NCBI GenBank assembly: GCA_031771865.1 | Contig: JASISA010000040.1 | Coordinates: 620,001-684,000 of the forward strand | Length of the DNA: 64,000 nt | Direction: 5' to 3' | DNA from: Nothophaeocryptopus gaeumannii | Taxonomy: Eukaryota > Ascomycota > Dothideomycetes > Mycosphaerellales > Mycosphaerellaceae | In this document: piece after piece, positions 31,643 to 42,698 of the stretch | Numbering within the stretch: the stretch's first letter is position 1 | Layout of the letters: the number at the start of each line of letters is the position of its first letter | Translations under genes and position numbers: made by a program | The notes under the pieces: generated by a model | Database searches by the model: none | Told to the model about the DNA's origin: nothing | Seen by the model: the letters and a program-made list of their open reading frames with translations, nothing else

Positions 31643-33899
31643 ATGGCGCCTCCAACCGGCAACCAGTATGGCCTGGGCGAACCGGCCATGCTCGAGAAGA
31701 TCGATAAGCTCTTCGCGTGTGGCGTCGGTGAACAGGTCGATTTACCACAGATTGTCGTGGTTGGAGACCAGTCGTCCGGAAAGTCCAGTGTCCTCGAGGG
31801 CCTCATCAAGAAGCCTCTGCCCCGAGACAGTGGCCTTTGCACACGGTTTGCCACGCAGATCGTCTTTCGCAGAGCCACCGACTCCCACATCTCCGTCTCC
31901 ATCATCCCCGACCGCGACGCCTCCAAGGAGCACATCGACAAGATCAAGGCTTGGAAGAAGGTTGGTCTGAAGGAGCTCGATGATGGCGCCTTCTCAGAAA
32001 TCATGGAGGACGTGAGGACAACATGCAATTATCTCCGCACCTTGCGACCAGCGCTAACATTCTACACAGGTGCACCGCGTCATGGGCCTCTCCACCGACA
32101 CCACCGGCCACGGCATCGAGAAGAAACCGACGTTCTCTAACGACGTACTGCGCCTAGAGATCTGTGGGCCCGAGCAAGAGCATCTCAGTGTCATTGACGT
32201 GCCAGGTATCTTCAAGAATACCACCGAAGGCCTCACCGACAAGAAGGACATCCAGCTAGTCCGCTCAATGGTTCTTGGCTACATGAAGAACCCTCGCTCC
32301 GTCATGCTCGCAGTCGTCCCAGCGAACGTCGATGTCGCCACTCAAGAGATCTTGGAGCTTGCTCGAGACGTCGATCCCGAGGGCGACCGAACCCTCGGTG
32401 TTCTCACCTAGCCTGATCTGGTCCACCGTGGCGCTGAAGGCGGAGTTATTAGTCTCATCAACGGCAGTGCTCGCAGAATGAAGCTCGGATGGCACGTGGT
32501 CCGTAACCCAGGCAAGCAGGATCTGGCGGACAAGAATCTGGATCGTGACCGTCTCGAAATGGACTTCTTCCGCTCGACTGCGCCTTGGAGCAGCATTGAC
32601 AAGGACAAAGTCGGCGTGGAGTCCTTGAGGGAGCGCCTCAAGGATGTTCTCTCGGGCCTGGTGAAGAGAGAATTCCCCAAGGTGCAGCAAGAGATTCGTA
32701 AGAGGCTCAATGACGCCGAGAAGCGGAAGCACGATATGGGTCCTGAGCGTATGGATACTGCAGCCCAAGTCGCTTTCTTGACCGAGCTTGCCACCAAGTT
32801 CCAGCGCCTCGTCTCCCAGGCACTGCTTGCCAACTACGGGGCCGACGACTTGTTCGAGTCCCGCAAGAAGCTCAGGATTGCTCCTGCAGTTACTAGCCGT
32901 ATGAACCTATTCTCGGACGACATGGCGATGTATGGCGAGACGTACTCTTTCAACGTTGACGAGTACGATGCCGAGCGGATTGACGAGCAGGCCCAGGGCG
33001 CTGAAGACTGATTCGATCGTTTGTCCGCTCAGCCTAGAGACGAGACGAACGATGAGAAGAGCTTTGAATCTCGCAAGGAGGATGACATCGACGAGCTCAT
33101 CGATCTCCTTCACCCATCTCAGGGACTACCTCACCCAAAGAACTGCGGCGAGATTCATCAGTGGCTTCTTCAGGTCTATCACAACAACCGCGGCTTCGAG
33201 CTTGGAACCTTCAATCCGACCATTCTGGCCACGGCAATGAAGAAGCAGTCTCAGAAGTGGACCTACATGAGCATGGGATTCGTCAGCGACATCATCGTCT
33301 TGGTCCATGGATTCATCACCTCCGCTCTCAAGTGTATCTGCGCTGACCGCGCCGTTCGCAACGCTCTCTTCAGTTCGATGTCGGATGGCCTCGTTGAGAG
33401 ATACGAGAAAGCACTCGGTCACGCCGCGTTTCTGTTGAAGGTCGAGAACGGCGGCACTCCAACAACGCTCAACCACTACTTCAACGACAACCTTCAGCGC
33501 TCTTGAAAGCGTCGGCTCACTGCTCTCCTCGAAACACAGGCATTTCAAGAGACCGGCGGCCGAGGCCAGGTCGTCAAATTATCGGACATCAACCAAAATC
33601 AGGCGCTCAGCAATACCGAGCACACGATCCAGGACATCCACGACATCCTGCAGTCGTACTACAAAGTCTCACGCAAGACTTTTGTTGACAACGTCTGCAA
33701 GCAGGCTACTGATCACTTCCTGCTCAATGGCGAGGACAGTCCGCTCAAGTACTTCTCGCCTGTCTTCGTCAGTCTTTTGTCTGCGGAGGAGCTGAACGAC
33801 ATTGCTGGCGAGCCTAGTAGCCTCAAGCGAGCTCGCGAGCAGCTCGAGAAGGAGATCAAGAGCTTGCAGGAGGCGAAGAAAATTCTGGCGAAGGCTTAA
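31643..33899 (+). pseudogene. Dynamin-like large GTPase with three in-frame stop codons
   Basis: Exons 31643-32011 and 32070-33899 keep one frame over 729 sense codons, the normal length of fungal Mx/dynamin-like GTPases. Present are the G1 loop GDQSSGKSS, G2 region LCTRFAT, G3 DVPG, the middle domain, and a C-terminal GTPase effector domain (DIHDILQSYYKVSRKTFVDNV). The frame is broken by TAG at 32409-32411 (in the G4 motif, where T-stop-PD replaces TKPD), TGA at 33009-33011 and TGA at 33504-33506. There are no frameshifts or deletions, and the rest reads as a well-kept protein, so inactivation seems recent. The sequence contexts are not known readthrough motifs. Family members remodel membranes or restrict viruses. 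It lies directly downstream of the HET gene. Confidence 0.9.
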
Positions 33900-34848
33900 A
33901 GTCGTCGAAATTCATCACGTCGCCGGGGCGCTCAAGCGTTGATGCGAGATTGAAGACAGGTCAGTGAAAGGGCATGGCGACAGTGTGCGTGCTGGCTGGT
34001 TGTTGCACAGAAGTAGCCCGATTGGCAGGTAATCAGGTACTCGACCATTTTGCATAGCGATGGCGAATGGTTGTATTCAATTGATCTGACCACGTCCTCC
34101 CACTTCACTCTATCTCATACTCTCGCGCTCACAACGCCCGGACCAGACTAGGAGCAAAGTGCCCAAGCCCCTTCATTGCCTCTGGAGTCTTCAAGCGGCG
34201 TGCAACCGTTGCCTTGCGTCTTGCAGATCCTAGGCTGATACAAGCAGTCCTTCGTCAGTACATAGTCGTTTGGCTTCGTGTTTCCAATAGCACTGACTGA
34301 TAGGCACTTCCTTGTGGCCTTCCCGGCATCAGGTCCATTTCCGACACATGATGCAAGGAGTTGTTCCTGGGCGCTCTGAAGCAAGGCTTCACGAAGATCG
34401 ATGTAAAATTGGCTATTCCTTCCATCATACAATGGTTTAGATCAGATGAATCTGACAAGGATTCTAGATACAACTCATCACAACTTCATACGACGTTGTG
34501 CAAAAGAAGGCTAACGTCTATGGAAGGGTGATCTACGATTCTGTGGTGGGCTCGTGCGATATAGAATTTGTGATGATGATGACTTTCAACTAAGATGGGA
34601 CGAAGCTAAGCATAGTCGATTAGTTCTTGGATTCGGAAGCTTTCAAAGATCTCATGCTGAAAGTGCATCAGAAGATCGCGGAGGCGAAGCAAGACGCATC
34701 GACTGTGCAGTGAACGACGAACACCACACGGACTGCAGAAAAGTGGATAGTGAAAGCAGACCCAGTGCGTATTGTACAACTAACATACATCGTCCACTGC
34801 ATCAGCACTCTATCAATACATACACTTCCCCACCATACCCTCCATCAT
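33900..34848. other. Intergenic region after the dynamin-like pseudogene
   Basis: About 950 bp. A minus-strand frame at 34148-34432 encodes a Cys-containing sequence (ASCVGNGPDAGK, KDCLYQPRICKTQGNGC) but has no ATG or signal peptide in frame. I leave it unannotated as a gene. Confidence 0.4.
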
Positions 34849-35471
34849 CTATAACCACCACTGCCAATCCAAAATCTTATGATGAACCGTAATCTTCGAA
34901 TCCAGCATATTCAACTCCCACAACCCCTTCAGAAGCAGCCATCTCGCAAACGCCTTACCTATTTCCTCTATAGCAGCAAGATCCGTCGCATCTGAACAAC
35001 CCCTCGCAAACCATCTTCCGTCTTTACCTATCGCATACACCAGTTGCGGATCCCATTCCATATCTCCGAAATATTTGTCTTTAGTACGGAAGCCGGCCTG
35101 AAGCTATCAGTAAAGGCAGTGGTTGAGGTCAGGGTGAAAAAGCCAGACTGCTATCAGTCTCTGCGCCTGACTGATGACCTACTTACCATAACAGTCAACC
35201 CCATCCTCCAAATAACCATATCCCTCACCTCCCCATCCGGCGCATCAGTCGCATCATACGTTATCTCAAATTTCTGCGCCCCAAAATCGAAGAATCGATA
35301 GAATTGTTCTTGGTCCCATGCCCACAGGAAAGTGGCGATGCCGTCTGCGAAGGCTAATTGGGAAGTATCCGTGTCTTCGCAGAATTCGGCCGTATCGATG
35401 ATATGTGGACAGCCGGATGGATTGGAAGCTAGGAGGGAGGGACAGCTGTGGGAGTAGACGAGTTCTTTCAT
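34849..35471 (-). CDS. Hypothetical protein, 177 aa
   Basis: Two exons, 35471-35187 and 35097-34849, joined by a GTAAGT...CAG intron that preserves the frame (RMGLTVM joined to AGFRTKDKYFGD). The sequence is rich in Trp, Phe and Asp (TFLWAWDQEQFYRFFDFG, then EWDPQLVYAIGKDGRWFARG) and has no signal peptide or membrane helix. I recognise no family. The even amino-acid usage and clean intron support a real gene. Confidence 0.65.
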
Positions 35472-36915
35472 GGTCGTCTGGCGAGATCAATTGAGAAATG
35501 TCGTGTTGGAAAACTGTGCGTGGCAAGAAACGGCTGGTGACTGATACCTATAAAAGTGAATCTCTAGAGATTACAACAAGACGTCTTCTCGGGTCTTTGA
35601 TTCCAGCAGGGTCTTCTATGGTTTGCTCGCTCTGCGACGCGTATGCTTTGTATCGGGAAGAGATAGGTTGAAATGGACCTAGAAAGAGGCAGAGGGATGA
35701 ATGGATGACTTCCGAGGTTGAACGATGTATGGCCCGTCCCTGTGCAACCTGACCTTGCTCCTTCGGCAGTGCGAACCCTTGAATCATGTTCGGGGAACGA
35801 TTGCGGTTCGAGAGATGAGATCCGTTTAAACGTATGCCGCGCCGGACAAGAAGTTCATATCGCTGATCCTTTGAGAAGGATAAGGCGTCAAGTAGCCTGA
35901 CTGTATGATCAGCTGCGATATTTCCGTTCCGTTATCAAGGCTATGAGGCCTCTCGTCTTTCCATGATATGCACGATGGCATCTCGCCAAGCTGTCAATCA
36001 ACAAATTCGTCTTTCTAGAAGTCATTAGACTTCGTACTATAGAACACCATGTTGCCATCTCAACCTCGTCTCCTCCTTCATCCCCGAGACTTCCTCCCAC
36101 CCCAGTTAGCCGACTCCCACCCCAGGCATCTGAATACGACCTCGACTTACATGAACACCACACTCTGTCTACTTTGCACCTCGAAAGCCCACGCCTCTAT
36201 ATTATGCGCGAGGTGCGACGTGCGGCCGCACTCGAGCAGGCCGTAGGCCTATATTGGCGAGCTCGAAGTTGTACTGAATTGATTAAGGTTTAGTTAAGGT
36301 TTCGGGGTGGGATCGGCTAGCTGGGGTGGGAGGAAGTCTCGAACCTGCTTCATTGTGAATCTCGACCGCGGTCCGCCCCAAGGCCGCACACCTAGTTAAA
36401 TTGTGAAGAAAGATGACTGAAACCAAGGAATTGTCGGCCTCGTATCACCCCGAGGAGACTGATACTGCCGCAGACAGACTCCTCGATTTTCTCATACCGT
36501 GTCTGGAGTGTAACAACTCACGATGGCTCCAGTGTCGCAGCCATTCTGTTCAGACGGAAAATTCGGAATGCTTGCGCGCGGATCGCGACCCATTCCTTTC
36601 ATGAGACAAGAAGTCGGTACCTGCAGGACACCGAACAATATGTTTTCTCCAAATCATAGAGCGCACTCCTACTTCGGCCTCAAATGTTACAAGTTTGGGC
36701 CAAGGCTTCGCCGCGTGCGAGGGTCCGCGAGCTTGGGTCATTCATGTAATGCTCCATACGGGCTTGTCGTATACTAGCTACATCGAAGTCAGCAACTTAC
36801 AAAACGTGAATTAAATCCGCCTCGCGTCAATGCTCAATGCATGAGAGTATCCCCTCCCCTACCAGTACTGCAACCTTTTTTCCAGCCAAGCGCCCTAACA
36901 CCAACAATTGGCCCT
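35472..36915. other. Intergenic region, no gene seen
   Basis: About 1.4 kb with several short open frames (for example 36049-36246, 36413-36604), none with a domain or splice partners. It includes the promoter of the 177-aa gene and the 3' flank of the SF3B1 gene. Confidence 0.45.
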
Positions 36916-39900
36916 CTAAAGTACAATCATGAGCTCGTGCCTCTTCATTTTGTCGTCCTCAACCTGTGGGTAGTATGGTACCATTGCATCCGCGCTTTGG
37001 ACATATGCGTCGTTGTATAATCTCCAGTACGGAGTTCGCACCTTTCGCGCAGGGTGGAACAGGCCTGCCCAGACGTAGTTCATGACAGCGCCTGTGCCAA
37101 CCGCAAGTCTGATCGCATCGATTGCTTCTATCACTCGATCGATGACATGCGGGCTGGTTTCGAACAGGTTGGGGTAGAGCAGGTTGAGAAGATGAAGCAT
37201 CGCGTCTTCGCAGCCGAGTCCAACGACACCAAGTGCTATGTGTTTGACGACGGAGGCAGCTGTTTGACGATGGACCTGGTCTCGATCGATCAGTGCATCT
37301 TCCAGAAGGGGAGTAACAGCGTAGACGTAATCCTTTGCCATCTCGCCGATGTATTCGAAAAGGAAGGACAATGACTTGAGGACACCGTTCTGGACGTTCA
37401 GCTCTGGTACGCGGTACTCGTTCATCAGAGCGGGCAGAACGGTGAAAGGTGCGCAAGTCTCAGCCACGATACCGATGGCAACGGCGGTACAGACACGCGA
37501 TTGACGTTCTTGGACACGCAGATTGTTCAGTAGCGTAGCGAGGACATCCTGAGGGCCAATGGCCTTGGCGATGAAACCAAAAGTGTTGTTCGCTGCTCGT
37601 CGAATACCCTTCTTGTGGGCCTTAAGCATGTCCAGGAGCTCGAAGCAGATTCGCATCCATTCACGAGCATTGACAGACTCAGGTCCACGGTCGGCAACAC
37701 GTCCCACCAGATCAATGGTGTTCTCCTGCACCTTCTCGTGTCTGTTTCGCAGAATGGGTGTCAATCTGGGGAGCAAGTCCTTAATCGGCGGTTGCATGCT
37801 ATTGATACCGACGACAGTGACAATGCTCCGCATAGCACCCAGGATACTACCCAGGACCTCCGGATACTCCTCACCAAGGTATTCGTACAGGACGGAGCCA
37901 AGCTTTCCGAGTAGCGCGTCTTCGTCGCACTGCTTCAAGACGATTGCTATTCTTGTGATGAGATCGGCGGCTTGCTGTCGGACTGTGGCGGATTTGTTGT
38001 TCAGCCGCCACAGAATGGTGCTGACGATTTGGGGAAGGTAAGGCTTGCATCGAGTTCCGAGCGCGTTGACAACAGTGCCAAAACCGTTGAGAAGCACGAT
38101 GTCTTCAACGCTTTGCTCTTGGAACGAGTGTAGGATACCATCGACAAGACGCTCCTCGAGTCGCTCGTTGATGTCTGCCGCACCCATTGCGGAGATGACT
38201 TTCTCGATAGTCTCGACAGTCATCTTTCGGTACGCTTCACTCTCATCTTTGAGGTTTCCGACGATACGATCCACAATCTCTCCAACGCCAACCTTATGAC
38301 CAAGGTCGACGGTTGTCTCCACCACCTGCTTGTAGTTGCGCTTGTCAAGGGCCATCCTCCGGACCCAGAAGCTCTTGAAGAAGTCGTTCAAGACAGTATC
38401 CTTAAGGTATTGCGCAGTGACACCAGCGCCTCCTGCGCACTGACTGATGACTTTGAGTACGACCTTCTTCATCTCCTCGTCAGGACTCTGGAATTCACGT
38501 AGTAGAATTTCCATGATCTGAGAGGTATAGTAGTTGCCGTACTCTTCGTCCATGAGTGGGATGATGTAGCCCACGGCCTTCAAGAAACCAGCAAGTCCCT
38601 TTCCTCGTTGCTTTCGTGCCCCAGTCCAAAGAGGGTTCAAGATGTCGTCAAAACTTTCGATACCGAAGGGATTGGATGCTTCGGCAAGAGCGGCGAGAGC
38701 CAACGCGGTGACTGTCCGCACTTTGGCTTGCTCGTCATTCAAATTTTCACCAATGCAGTCCACAAGTCCTTTCAGATGTGGCAGGACCGCACATCCCATG
38801 AGAATCGGAATCTGTTGCACAATCTTGACACCAGTGTGTCGAGCTTGCCATGACTTCTTGCTCTTGCACACGGCCTTGAGGAAGGGCAGCAAAGTTGGTA
38901 TGCCAAGGGCAGAAGCGACAACGGCAAATGCACGTGCGGTGGTGTTTCGAACATATTCATCCACGTGGTCGATATCCGGACGCATTGTGCTGATCATAGT
39001 TGCCAGGCCAGCAGCCTTAGCAAGGTTGGAGATAATTTCGCGACCTTCCACTCGAGCGTAGTAGTCCTGGTCGATGAGAAGAGGTTCAATGACGACAAGG
39101 ATCTTGTGGACGTATGGCCGAACAAGGTCGTCAAGCTTGTACAGAACACGATCAATGACCTTGACCAGTAGATGCCGCTCTTGATCTTCGAGGGATTTCT
39201 CCATGAGAAGAGGAAGGATTTGGTCAAAAAGAGGGCCAGCACCGAAGCCCCGTGCGTTGTCGGTCAGCTGACGCAAGGCCGTCTTTCTCATGGGCGGCGT
39301 GCCATTTTTGACCTTTAACAGCAGCCGCATGATCTTACGCTGCTTCAATTCATCCACGCTGAGGTCGTTTTCGTCAGCGCCGTCAACTAGCTTTCCAAAG
39401 TAGGCCATGTCTTCCGCCTTGAAGAACTGAAGATCTCCCACACCTGGGATGTCTGATGGGAGCTGTTTGCCCATGGATCGCGGATCAACAGGCTCTTGCA
39501 TCATGAATCCGCCATTGTTGGCCGGCGTTGCCGAAGGTTGAGCGCGCCGTGCTGGGGCACGGAGAGGCTCGTATCCGGCAGGAGGTGTAAGAATCTTGTA
39601 GCCTTCGCTTGGCAGCATCTCGTCGAGCTCCTCGTCCGACAGGGCTGCATTGCGGCTGGAGACGTCTGTCCCAAAGGCGGCAACTGGTGCTGATGATGAC
39701 TCTGAGTCGCCATTCGTGGTCGCACCTCCGCCGCCGCCGCCACCGCCTCCTCCAGCAGAGACAAGATCCCACTTGGATTTACGCTTGGCTGGAGCAGCTT
39801 CGCCATCCACAGCCGGAGTACTGTCCCATCTTGATTTCTTGGTGGTCACCTCGCCGTTTGTTGCGTGCCCATTCACGCCATTTGTCTGAGCATCACCGTT

Positions 39901-40617
39901 GGTCTCCGCAGGCTCGCTCGCAGTGTCCCATCTCCGCTTCCGCGCCCTCTTTGGCTTGTCCGCATCCTCCTCCTCCTTCTTGACAGGCTCTGGGGTGCTA
40001 TCCTTGAGCGTCGCCTGGTGCTCGACACCGTTCATATCGTCGTCCTCGCCATTCGCAATCTGCTCCTTCTCCTTGTCCGCGATAAACTTTCGTACGCGCT
40101 CTTCCTCCCGCTCAATCTCGCGCTGTTGCATGACCTCCCTGTACGACTTCTCTCCATCTCCGTCCAGGCCACGCTGGAACCGCCGCTTTTGATAGTCTGT
40201 CTCTCTGCTCGCGATTTGTGCCTGCTTCTCGCGGCTCTCCAGAATATCGTCCTCGGCCGTCTCGCCTTGCGCCCACTCACCTATCTGAGCGGCCGTGGCC
40301 GTATACTGGCCGACAAGTCTGCCACTATCAGCATCTTCCATGTCCTGGTCTTCATCGTCAACGGCGATGGAAGTGTTGTAGCCGGCGAAGCGGTCACCCG
40401 AGTCCTTGCCGTAGAGGTCGGTATCGAAGTTTTCGGTCATGGAGATGCCCTTGTTGTTGTTAGTGCGCTGGCTGGAGGCATCGCCGAGGCCTTTCTTCCC
40501 TGACGCCGCGTTACGCTCCGCCTGCGCTTGACGCACTTGCTCAAAGTCCGCTGTGATGTTCATGTCAGTCCGTGGTCGCCTCGTCGGAGTTGAGGTGGAG
40601 AGCTTACCGTCGGACAT
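36916..40617 (-). CDS. HSH155: U2 snRNP splicing factor SF3B1/Hsh155
   Basis: Likely exons 40617-40608 (a 10-nt first exon) and 40550-36916, giving 1,214 aa starting MSDADFEQVRQAQAER. The 57-nt interval between them has GTAAGC, an ACTGAC branch site and CAG; left unspliced, the frame is also open (1,233 aa). The N-terminal third is disordered with three U2AF-ligand-like tryptophans (RRWDTASEP, SRWDSTP, SKWDLVS) and a ten-glycine run. The rest is the HEAT-repeat superhelix (FKAEDMAYFGKLVDG onward), highly conserved, including DEQAKVRTVTALALAALAEA, where the Lys equivalent to the human K700 hotspot is kept. It holds the branch-point adenosine helix in the U2 snRNP in the nucleus. Confidence 0.96.
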   Translation of the reverse strand: MSDGKLSTSTPTRRPRTDMNITADFEQVRQAQAERNAASGKKGLGDASSQRTNNNKGISMTENFDTDLYGKDSGDRFAGYNTSIAVDDEDQDMEDADSGRLVGQYTATAAQIGEWAQGETAEDDILESREKQAQIASRETDYQKRRFQRGLDGDGEKSYREVMQQREIEREEERVRKFIADKEKEQIANGEDDDMNGVEHQATLKDSTPEPVKKEEEDADKPKRARKRRWDTASEPAETNGDAQTNGVNGHATNGEVTTKKSRWDSTPAVDGEAAPAKRKSKWDLVSAGGGGGGGGGGATTNGDSESSSAPVAAFGTDVSSRNAALSDEELDEMLPSEGYKILTPPAGYEPLRAPARRAQPSATPANNGGFMMQEPVDPRSMGKQLPSDIPGVGDLQFFKAEDMAYFGKLVDGADENDLSVDELKQRKIMRLLLKVKNGTPPMRKTALRQLTDNARGFGAGPLFDQILPLLMEKSLEDQERHLLVKVIDRVLYKLDDLVRPYVHKILVVIEPLLIDQDYYARVEGREIISNLAKAAGLATMISTMRPDIDHVDEYVRNTTARAFAVVASALGIPTLLPFLKAVCKSKKSWQARHTGVKIVQQIPILMGCAVLPHLKGLVDCIGENLNDEQAKVRTVTALALAALAEASNPFGIESFDDILNPLWTGARKQRGKGLAGFLKAVGYIIPLMDEEYGNYYTSQIMEILLREFQSPDEEMKKVVLKVISQCAGGAGVTAQYLKDTVLNDFFKSFWVRRMALDKRNYKQVVETTVDLGHKVGVGEIVDRIVGNLKDESEAYRKMTVETIEKVISAMGAADINERLEERLVDGILHSFQEQSVEDIVLLNGFGTVVNALGTRCKPYLPQIVSTILWRLNNKSATVRQQAADLITRIAIVLKQCDEDALLGKLGSVLYEYLGEEYPEVLGSILGAMRSIVTVVGINSMQPPIKDLLPRLTPILRNRHEKVQENTIDLVGRVADRGPESVNAREWMRICFELLDMLKAHKKGIRRAANNTFGFIAKAIGPQDVLATLLNNLRVQERQSRVCTAVAIGIVAETCAPFTVLPALMNEYRVPELNVQNGVLKSLSFLFEYIGEMAKDYVYAVTPLLEDALIDRDQVHRQTAASVVKHIALGVVGLGCEDAMLHLLNLLYPNLFETSPHVIDRVIEAIDAIRLAVGTGAVMNYVWAGLFHPARKVRTPYWRLYNDAYVQSADAMVPYYPQVEDDKMKRHELMIVL

Positions 40618-41302
40618 GGCGGCGGCGGACTCGCGGGGAGTTTGCTATGGTATGATTAATACTACGTCGAGGGTGCCAGCTTTGGTTTGAGTAAGCGCTA
40701 CCTTGGCGAGGGCGGTGGTGCGTGAGTCGGTGGATGATGTTTCGTCATGAAGCTCATATCGCGAAGTAAAGTCGAGATCCCCGGGATTTCCCTGCACGTG
40801 ACGCGAAGCAAGCTGACGCGCTTTCCATCCCGACTTTCACTTTCACCGGCACCCATCCTACAACATCACTCGATCTGGCTTTATCAAGACGCAGAATGGA
40901 TCATGATTCCACCGACTTTATACCGCTCATCGGAAAACGTGTCTCACGCTGACAGGGAAAGGAATGCCTAGAACCATATGGGACAACAAGACGCTCTGCT
41001 ATGAACAGTCTTTGCCTGCAAACCTTGCGCACTCCTTCGTTTCCAGAACCCGTGTCCAACCGACATTACAGAGAAGTTTCCGCATAATCAGGACTACGCC
41101 ATGGTTGCCTCTTCATTTTCCTCATCAGTCACTGTAGCTGCCCTCGGACCTTTGGAACCATGGGTCATCTTCTCCCGAGCACTGTCTCCCTCGTTGGATC
41201 CGGCGACTGCGCCTTCGATACCTGCGTGCTTCTACTCCCGCTCTCAGCTAAGATGTACCGAGGGAGACTTTTTGCAATTCTTGAGCCTCGTGGCGATCTG
41301 GC
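40618..41302. other. Intergenic region upstream of SF3B1
   Basis: About 680 bp containing the SF3B1 promoter. The plus-strand frames at 40747-40971 and 41101-41570 are antisense to, or next to, the DUF6604-like gene and have no domains. Confidence 0.45.
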
Positions 41303-42476
41303 TCATTGGACTTGGGGGGCGAAGCTTCTCGTACGTGCGATTGCTTGCTCCGTGAACTTATCGCCTCCGACATCAGCCAGAAATGCCCGCATCTCCTCCG
41401 CAATTTTGCCGATGGAAGCAGACGCAAGCGGCCGCGATTCCCTCTGCGCACGTTTGGACTTAATGAAAATGGGTGAGACCAGCGTCGTCTCCCGTTCCCT
41501 CGCCGCCTCCATGATGGTACCTTTGACTGCGTTGCGGATTTTGCCCAGAAGCTTGGCGCAGGCAATATAAAAAGGGAGATAGTCGAAGTTCAGCACCATG
41601 TCGTCTGCTGCCCTGATGGTCTTATGACTTTCAAGAGCTGCATCCCGGTGTACTTGATCCTCTGATACGATGCAGGTCTTGCGCTTGAGGAAGTGCGTCT
41701 CGCATCGAGCGCACCACTCAACTTTAGCAGCACCGTCTCGCTGGGATCTTCAACGCGGTCCAGAGTTGCCATGCTCCGCTGTACCTGCATCTCCTCATTG
41801 TCTACGACTGCTGTCGATTGAAATAGACGCCGCTTTGGGAACGTCGACTTGTCGGTTTCACTTGCGTTTCTCACCGGGCCGCTGGCGAGAGTTGTCAGCG
41901 AGGTGCCCGTGGCAAGTAGGAAGTGGCGGGTGAAAGCCTTCATGTCGCCATGCTTGCCGATTTTGTGCACGAAGTCGCGCTGTTTGCCGTGTTCCGCGAT
42001 AAGCCAATCCATGTCCTCACATCTACTTCCAAGCAGGCCGAAGTGTCGCACACAGGTGTACAAACGTGCCACTCCCAAAATCACCGCTGAGTCATTCGCG
42101 ATTATGATCGCGTTTCTGTGCATGCATACAATGTGGCGCTCCAGGATCTCGGCGGCCATGGCTGGTATGGCATTCCAAAGTCGTGCAGGAAGCCAGTCAG
42201 CATCCGGGTACAGCGCGACCGCAGTTGGCGGTTTCGTAAATGTCCATGTACAGCTGGAGTGCGCAACCCAGCCATATTCACACACCGTTCGTCTTCTCGA
42301 GATCACAGAGAGCCATAACGAACTCAGGCGAATCGCCCATTGGAACTATGAGCTGGTTCTGTCTACTTTGCGACGAGACTGCGAGGACAAGAGCCGGCGG
42401 CGTCGACCACCCATCGAACTAGACGATCGGTACCCTCCTTGTACAGCGCGTAGCGCATAGAGATTTGAGTCGACAT
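41303..42476 (-). CDS. Hypothetical protein, DUF6604-like N-terminus (approximate model)
   Basis: From ATG 42476 the first exon (to 42367) reads MSTQISMRYALYKEGTDRLV then RWVVDAAGSC, which resembles the start of the fungal DUF6604 family (a Tyr/Lys-rich helix followed by a W-x2-x-A motif). A possible intron, 42366-42254, leads to KPPTAVALYPDADWLPARLW and a long helical region (GKQRDFVHKIGKHGDMKAF). A second intron, not resolved, is needed near 41620-41700 to reach the last segment (NFDYLPFYIACAKLLG), ending at 41303. The DUF6604 assignment is by eye. Function unknown. A decayed gene is also possible. Confidence 0.4.
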
Positions 42477-42698
42477 CGCGAGCCGGCGCTGAGCAGCGAG
42501 AAAGCTCAGGCGGCAAAGATGACGGTGACGGTAGATGTTGCTCAATTTGTGCTTGGATCTGGAACGAAGCAGACATGTCTTGAGACGCGAGCTGCAGTCT
42601 TAAACCAACGGCTCGCTTTTAAAGTGGGGCGCGCCATCGTTCATGTGAATGTACGCAAATGGTGGGCTCCCCTTGCGCTACATCACTTCAGTCCATCT

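Noticed and set aside
34148..34432. Minus-strand cysteine-containing frame
   Set aside because: No ATG or signal peptide in frame, no splice partner found; kept only as a remark in the intergenic entry.
39485..40503. Several frames antisense to SF3B1
   Set aside because: Shadows of a highly conserved coding region.
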